In this document: in pieces, positions 60,376-64,000 of the stretch
Layout: each line of letters begins with the position of its first letter
Numbering within the stretch: the first letter of the stretch is position 1
Origin: Aestuariimicrobium ganziense
Lineage (GTDB): Bacteria; Actinomycetota; Actinomycetes; Propionibacteriales; Propionibacteriaceae
Direction: 5' to 3'
Assembly: GCF_015352975.1 (NCBI RefSeq)
Contig: NZ_JACYIZ010000003.1
Coordinates: 248,001 to 312,000, forward strand
DNA: 64,000 nt
The notes under the pieces: model-generated
The model's input: only the letters and a program-made list of their open reading frames with translations
Told to the model about the DNA's origin: nothing
Database searches by the model: none
Program-made: the position numbers and the translations under genes

Positions 60376-62609
60376 GTCGCTCCGACCACGTGATGGAGTT
60401 CCCCGACGCCGACGGCGAGGCCCGGCAGGTCACCATCACCAACCCCGACCGGGTGCTCTGGCCGGCCGACCAGATGCCCGACGGCAAGCCGGTCACCAAG
60501 CTCGAACTCGCCAGCTACCTGGTCGACAACGCCGAGCACGTGCTGCGCGCCATCGCCGCCCGCCCGATCACCCTGCAGCGGTTCACCGACGGCATCACCG
60601 GCGACGAGTTCTTCTCCAAGCGGCCCCCGGCCGGTGCCCCGGCGTGGCTTCGCCGGGTCACCTGTACCTATCCCAGTCGACGCCGCCACGACCAACTGGT
60701 GATCGACGACGCCGCTGGGCTGGCCTGGATGGCCCAGATGTCGACGATCACCTACCACCCCTGGCCGGTGCGCACCGACCACGACGGCGTCACCGGCAAC
60801 CTCGACAACCCCGACGAGTTGCGCATCGACCTCGACCCGCAGCCCGGACGAGGCTTCGCCGACGCCAAGGAGGCCGCGTTCGCCCTCAAGGAGTTGCTCG
60901 AGGAACTCGACTTCGTGCCCTTCGTCAAGACCTCGGGCAACCGCGGCGTGCACGTCACCTGCCGGATCGCGCCGACCCATGAGTTCCTCGACGTGCGCCA
61001 CGGCGTGATCGGTATCGCCCGCGAACTCGAACGGCGCCTGCCCGACCTGGTCACCGCGTCGTGGTGGAAGGAGGAGCGCGGCGAGCGGGTCTTCGTCGAC
61101 TTCAACCAGTCCAACCGCGACCGCACTTTGGCAGGTGCCTGGTCGACTCGCCCGCTGCCCGGCGCACCGGTGAGCTTCCCGCTGACCTGGGACGAACTGC
61201 GCGAGGCCGAGCAGGCGTCCGACTTCACGCTGCGCACCGTCGGCGAGATCGTCGCCGATCGAGGCGATGCCTGGGCCTCGCTCGACGAGCACGTCGGTGA
61301 CGTGCGCACCGCTCTGAAGCTGTGGGACGAGCAGGTGGCCAATGGCCAGGGCGAGCTCAGCTTCCCACCCGACTACCCCAAGATGCCCGGCGAACCCCCG
61401 CGGGTGCAGCCCTCGAAGCGCCGCAAGGACCGCAGCGACGAGGAGTACATGGCGCCCAAGGCCGAACGCGACGCCCACTGGGGCACCCCGATCGTGCCGC
61501 CGTTCGGGCCGATGCTGGCCAAGGCGGTCAAGGAGTTCCCCAAGGGTGAGGTCTTCTTCGAGCCCAAGTGGGACGGGTTCCGCTCGCTGATCTGGCGCAG
61601 CGGTGACGAGGTCGAGATCGGCAGCCGCAACGAGCGCCCGATGACGCGCTACTTCCCCGACCTGGTCGAGGCGATCAAGGCCAACTTCCCTGACCAGGTG
61701 GTGATCGACGGCGAGATCGTGATGGTCGACCCCGAGCACGGCGACCGGCTCAACTTCGACCTGCTGCAGCAGCGCATCCACCCCGCCGCCAGCCGCGTCA
61801 AGAAGCTCGCCAGCGAGACCCCGGCCAGCTTCGTCGCCTTCGACCTGCTCGCCCACGGCACGACCAACTGGACCGAGCGGCCCTTCCACGAGCGTCGCGC
61901 CGAACTCGAGAAGCTGCTGGCCAAGGTCAAGGCGCCGATCCACCTCACCCCGGCCACCCGCGACCGTGAGCTGGCCAAGGAGTGGTTCGAGCAGTTCGAG
62001 GGCGCCGGTCTCGACGGGGTGATCGCCAAGCCCGTCGACCTGCTCTACCTCGAGGACAAGCGGGCGATGTACAAGATCAAGCACGAGCGCACTGCCGACT
62101 GCGTGGTCGCCGGCTACCGCACCCACACCAGCGGCGACGACCGGATCGGGTCGCTGCTGCTCGGGCTGTACGCCGAGGACGGCACGCTCAACTCGGTCGG
62201 GGTGATCGGGGCGTTCCCGATGGAGCGTCGCAAGGAACTGTTCGCCGAACTGCAGCCCTTGGTCACCGAGTTCGAGGGCCACCCGTGGAACTGGGGCCAG
62301 GCCGACGAGAAGGTCAAGCCCGAGGCGCCTGCGGACGACCTGCCCGACAACCGCGACCAGAGTGTGCCCCGCACTCCGACCTCGAGCGCGCATTCCCGCT
62401 GGAACGCCAAGAAGGACCTGTCGTTCACCCCGCTGCGCCCCGAGCGGGTGGTCGAGGTGCGTTACGACCACATGGAGGGCAACCGCTTCCGCCACACCGC
62501 TCAGTTCGTGCGCTGGCGCGACGACAAGGACCCCGAGGACTGCACCTACGAGCAGTTGGACGAACCGGTGTCGTACCGGCTGGACGACGTGCTGGGGGCG
62601 CAGGGGTGA
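60372..62609 (+). CDS. ligD: Polymerase-ligase fusion for end joining (LigD without nuclease domain)
   Basis: 745 residues. The N-terminal primase-polymerase domain (about 15-320) has DLDP at 153-156 (metal-binding Asp residues) and VKTSGNRGVHV. The ATP-dependent ligase domain (about 370-730) has the nucleotidyl-lysine motif EPKWDG with Lys399, GEIVMVD and IKHERTADCVVAG. The phosphoesterase domain of classic LigD is absent, and no Ku gene is in the window. Actinobacteria often split or rearrange these domains. It probably repairs DNA double-strand breaks. ATGA overlap with the WYL gene and GTGA with the next gene. Confidence 0.92.
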   Translation: MSRSDHVMEFPDADGEARQVTITNPDRVLWPADQMPDGKPVTKLELASYLVDNAEHVLRAIAARPITLQRFTDGITGDEFFSKRPPAGAPAWLRRVTCTYPSRRRHDQLVIDDAAGLAWMAQMSTITYHPWPVRTDHDGVTGNLDNPDELRIDLDPQPGRGFADAKEAAFALKELLEELDFVPFVKTSGNRGVHVTCRIAPTHEFLDVRHGVIGIARELERRLPDLVTASWWKEERGERVFVDFNQSNRDRTLAGAWSTRPLPGAPVSFPLTWDELREAEQASDFTLRTVGEIVADRGDAWASLDEHVGDVRTALKLWDEQVANGQGELSFPPDYPKMPGEPPRVQPSKRRKDRSDEEYMAPKAERDAHWGTPIVPPFGPMLAKAVKEFPKGEVFFEPKWDGFRSLIWRSGDEVEIGSRNERPMTRYFPDLVEAIKANFPDQVVIDGEIVMVDPEHGDRLNFDLLQQRIHPAASRVKKLASETPASFVAFDLLAHGTTNWTERPFHERRAELEKLLAKVKAPIHLTPATRDRELAKEWFEQFEGAGLDGVIAKPVDLLYLEDKRAMYKIKHERTADCVVAGYRTHTSGDDRIGSLLLGLYAEDGTLNSVGVIGAFPMERRKELFAELQPLVTEFEGHPWNWGQADEKVKPEAPADDLPDNRDQSVPRTPTSSAHSRWNAKKDLSFTPLRPERVVEVRYDHMEGNRFRHTAQFVRWRDDKDPEDCTYEQLDEPVSYRLDDVLGAQG

Positions 62610-63820
62610 GGCGCGCCGGGTTGGGCCGCACTGACCTTCCCGAGCGTTGGCCCGTCGTCGAGACCGGTGCGCCGGTGATGATGGTCGACCTCGACCGCTT
62701 CGAGGCCAACGCCGAGGTGCTCGTCCAGCGAGCCGGCGGGCTGCCGATCAGGCTCGCCACCAAGTCGCTGCGCGTGCGGTCGCTGGTCGAACGCCTGCTG
62801 GAGCGCCCCGGCTTCTCCGGCCTGCTGTGCTACTCGTTGGACGAGGCGTTGTGGCTCGCCGAGCACGGCCACACCGACCTGTTGGTGGCCTACCCGTCGG
62901 TCGACGTCGAGGCCCTGCGCCGGCTGTCGAACGACGAACGCCGCTCGTCGCGGATCGCCCTGGTGGTCGACCAGGTCGCCCACCTCGACCTGATCGAGCG
63001 GGCCGCCGCACCCAGCCCGGCACCGATCCGGGTCGCCCTCGACATCGACTGTGGCTACGCCCTGCCCGGACGACCCGGGCGTGCGCCACGGGTGCTGGGC
63101 GCCCACCGCTCGCCAGTGCGCACCGTCGAGCAGGCCGTGGCCCTGGCTCGCGACGTGGTGCAGCGCCGCCGGTTCGCGCTGGCCGGGCTGATGTTCTACG
63201 ACGCCCAGATCGCCGGGGTCGCCGACACCACGTCGACCCGGGTGATGAAGCGCCGGTCGTGGGCCGACCTGGTCGGCCGGCGGGCAGCGATCACCCGCGC
63301 GGTCGGCCAACTCGCGCCGCTGGAGTTCGTCAATGCCGGTGGCACCGGTTCGTTGCACCTGTTCGGCCGGCTCGCCGACGACCCGGTGGTCACCGACGTC
63401 GCCGCGGGGTCGGGGCTGTTTGCCCCGACCCTGTTCGACCACTACGACCTGCCGAAGGGCTCGAGCCGGCTGCGTCCGGCCGCCTTCTACGGCTGCCCGG
63501 TGGTGCGCCGGCACTCCGACGAGGTGGTCGTGGTGGCCTCCGGTGGCTACCTGGCCTCCGGGCCTGCAGGGCGCGACCGCGCACCTCGTCCGGTGTGGCC
63601 GTCGGGGCTCAAGCTGTTCGGCCAGGAGGGTGCCGGCGAGGTGCAGACCCCACTGCGAGGACGAGCCGCCCGCGACCTCGACCTGGGCGACCTTGTCTGG
63701 TTCCGCCACGCCAAAGCCGGCGAGGTCACCGAACGGTTCGAGCAGGTGCTGCTGGTGCGCGACGGCGAGGTGGTCGAGAGCGTGCCGACCTATCGAGGAG
63801 AGGGACGAAACCATGGCTGA
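62606..63820 (+). CDS. Alanine racemase/D-amino acid aldolase-like PLP enzyme
   Basis: 404 residues from the GTG at 62606. Fold type III PLP domain: APVMMVDLDRFEANAEVL, the PLP lysine in RLATKSLRVRSL, then ALDIDCGYALPG and NAGGTGSLHLFG. The C-terminal domain (about 270-404) ends in a beta barrel. It is the family often labelled amino acid deaminase/aldolase, related to D-threonine aldolase. The gene pair with a D-arabinono-1,4-lactone oxidase-like gene is common in actinobacteria; the pathway is not known. Confidence 0.82.
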   Translation: MRRAGLGRTDLPERWPVVETGAPVMMVDLDRFEANAEVLVQRAGGLPIRLATKSLRVRSLVERLLERPGFSGLLCYSLDEALWLAEHGHTDLLVAYPSVDVEALRRLSNDERRSSRIALVVDQVAHLDLIERAAAPSPAPIRVALDIDCGYALPGRPGRAPRVLGAHRSPVRTVEQAVALARDVVQRRRFALAGLMFYDAQIAGVADTTSTRVMKRRSWADLVGRRAAITRAVGQLAPLEFVNAGGTGSLHLFGRLADDPVVTDVAAGSGLFAPTLFDHYDLPKGSSRLRPAAFYGCPVVRRHSDEVVVVASGGYLASGPAGRDRAPRPVWPSGLKLFGQEGAGEVQTPLRGRAARDLDLGDLVWFRHAKAGEVTERFEQVLLVRDGEVVESVPTYRGEGRNHG

Positions 63821-64000
63821 GTGGCGCAACTGGGCCGACAACGTGCGCGCCTACGCCGTCGACGTGCACAGCCCCCGCGACGCCGAGGAACTGTCGGTGC
63901 TGGTCAAGGCGACCGCGGCCGTGCGTCGCCGCCTGCGTCCGGTGGGGTCGTGGCACTCCTTCAACGCGATCGCCTCACCCGCCGACCAGCAGGTACGCCT
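63813..64000 (+). CDS. D-arabinono-1,4-lactone oxidase-like FAD enzyme, 5' part (runs off the window)
   Basis: 62 codons are seen: MAEWRNWADNVRAYAVDV, then HSPRDAEELSVLVK and VRRRLRPVGSWHSFNAIASP. The start of an FAD-binding-4 (vanillyl-alcohol-oxidase-type) domain is clear, with GSWHSF where the His may bind FAD covalently. In other actinobacteria the gene encodes an oxidase of sugar lactones or alditols. GAGGAGAGGG precedes the ATG, which overlaps the previous stop by 8 nt. The rest is outside the window. Confidence 0.8.
   Translation, partial: MAEWRNWADNVRAYAVDVHSPRDAEELSVLVKATAAVRRRLRPVGSWHSFNAIASPADQQVR

Noticed and set aside
60078-62495. 805-residue open frame opposite ligD
   Set aside because: No recognisable domain; the plus strand has the polymerase and ligase motifs.

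Overview
The window is about 70% GC, gene-dense DNA from an actinobacterium, most likely of the Propionibacteriaceae. The evidence is an intact mutA-mutB-meaB set (methylmalonyl-CoA mutase and its GTPase chaperone), an anaerobic-type glpABC operon, actinobacterial families (DUF4921, a DesA3-like desaturase with its reductase, Eis-like acetyltransferase, WYL regulator with DinB protein, polymerase-ligase LigD), and many start codons placed 6-8 nt after a TAGGNT-like -10 box, as in leaderless transcripts. No rRNA, tRNA, CRISPR array, transposase or phage gene was seen.

Layout. 1-3811: glpA (5' part outside the window), glpB, glpC. 3812-4815: decayed DNA with one degenerate repeat, a remnant of a SWIM-type gene, and a 37-residue peptide gene on the minus strand with its own promoter and terminator. 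4822-8983: DUF4129 / membrane / MoxR / DUF58 / membrane operon. 9091-10305: Gln/Gly/Pro-rich membrane protein. 10411-14793: a decaying sugar ABC importer locus (truncated ADP-ribosylglycohydrolase, frameshifted binding protein, two intact permeases), followed by a broken relative of the 9091 gene. 15681-21519: carboxylesterase, ABC-F ATPase, reductase and desaturase. 21815-29355: DUF4921 protein, a PP2C-like phosphatase, an MFS exporter, and seven paralogous single-pass membrane proteins, six of them in tandem. 29383-35546: TetR regulator with a large operator, DUF2871 and DUF2087 proteins, GH42 beta-galactosidase, Eis-like acetyltransferase, RIO kinase.

35720-43845 looks like a complex-carbohydrate utilisation locus: a GntR/FCD regulator diverges from two glycoside hydrolases (agarase-like GH with CBM9-like domain, and a DUF4038/GH140-like enzyme), which converge on an ABC sugar importer. 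The palindrome TGAGATCTCA occurs both at the regulator/hydrolase divergence and upstream of the importer's binding protein, which suggests one regulon.

44019-50666: YjbR-like protein, pirin, a GntR-ABC operon, phage-holin-like membrane protein, MFS, DUF2207 protein and a small unknown protein. 50835-55929: mutA-mutB-meaB. 55999-64000: phosphotransferase-like protein, a broken nuclease/phosphatase gene, an extensin-like Tat protein, a 116-bp tandem repeat array, DinB/WYL divergent pair, LigD, an alanine-racemase-like enzyme and the start of a lactone oxidase.

The least explained items are the tandem paralog array (23226-29355), the 37-residue peptide gene (4479-4592), and the repeat elements at 25970-26045 and 58295-58753. 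All family assignments are from reading motifs by eye; no database search was run.
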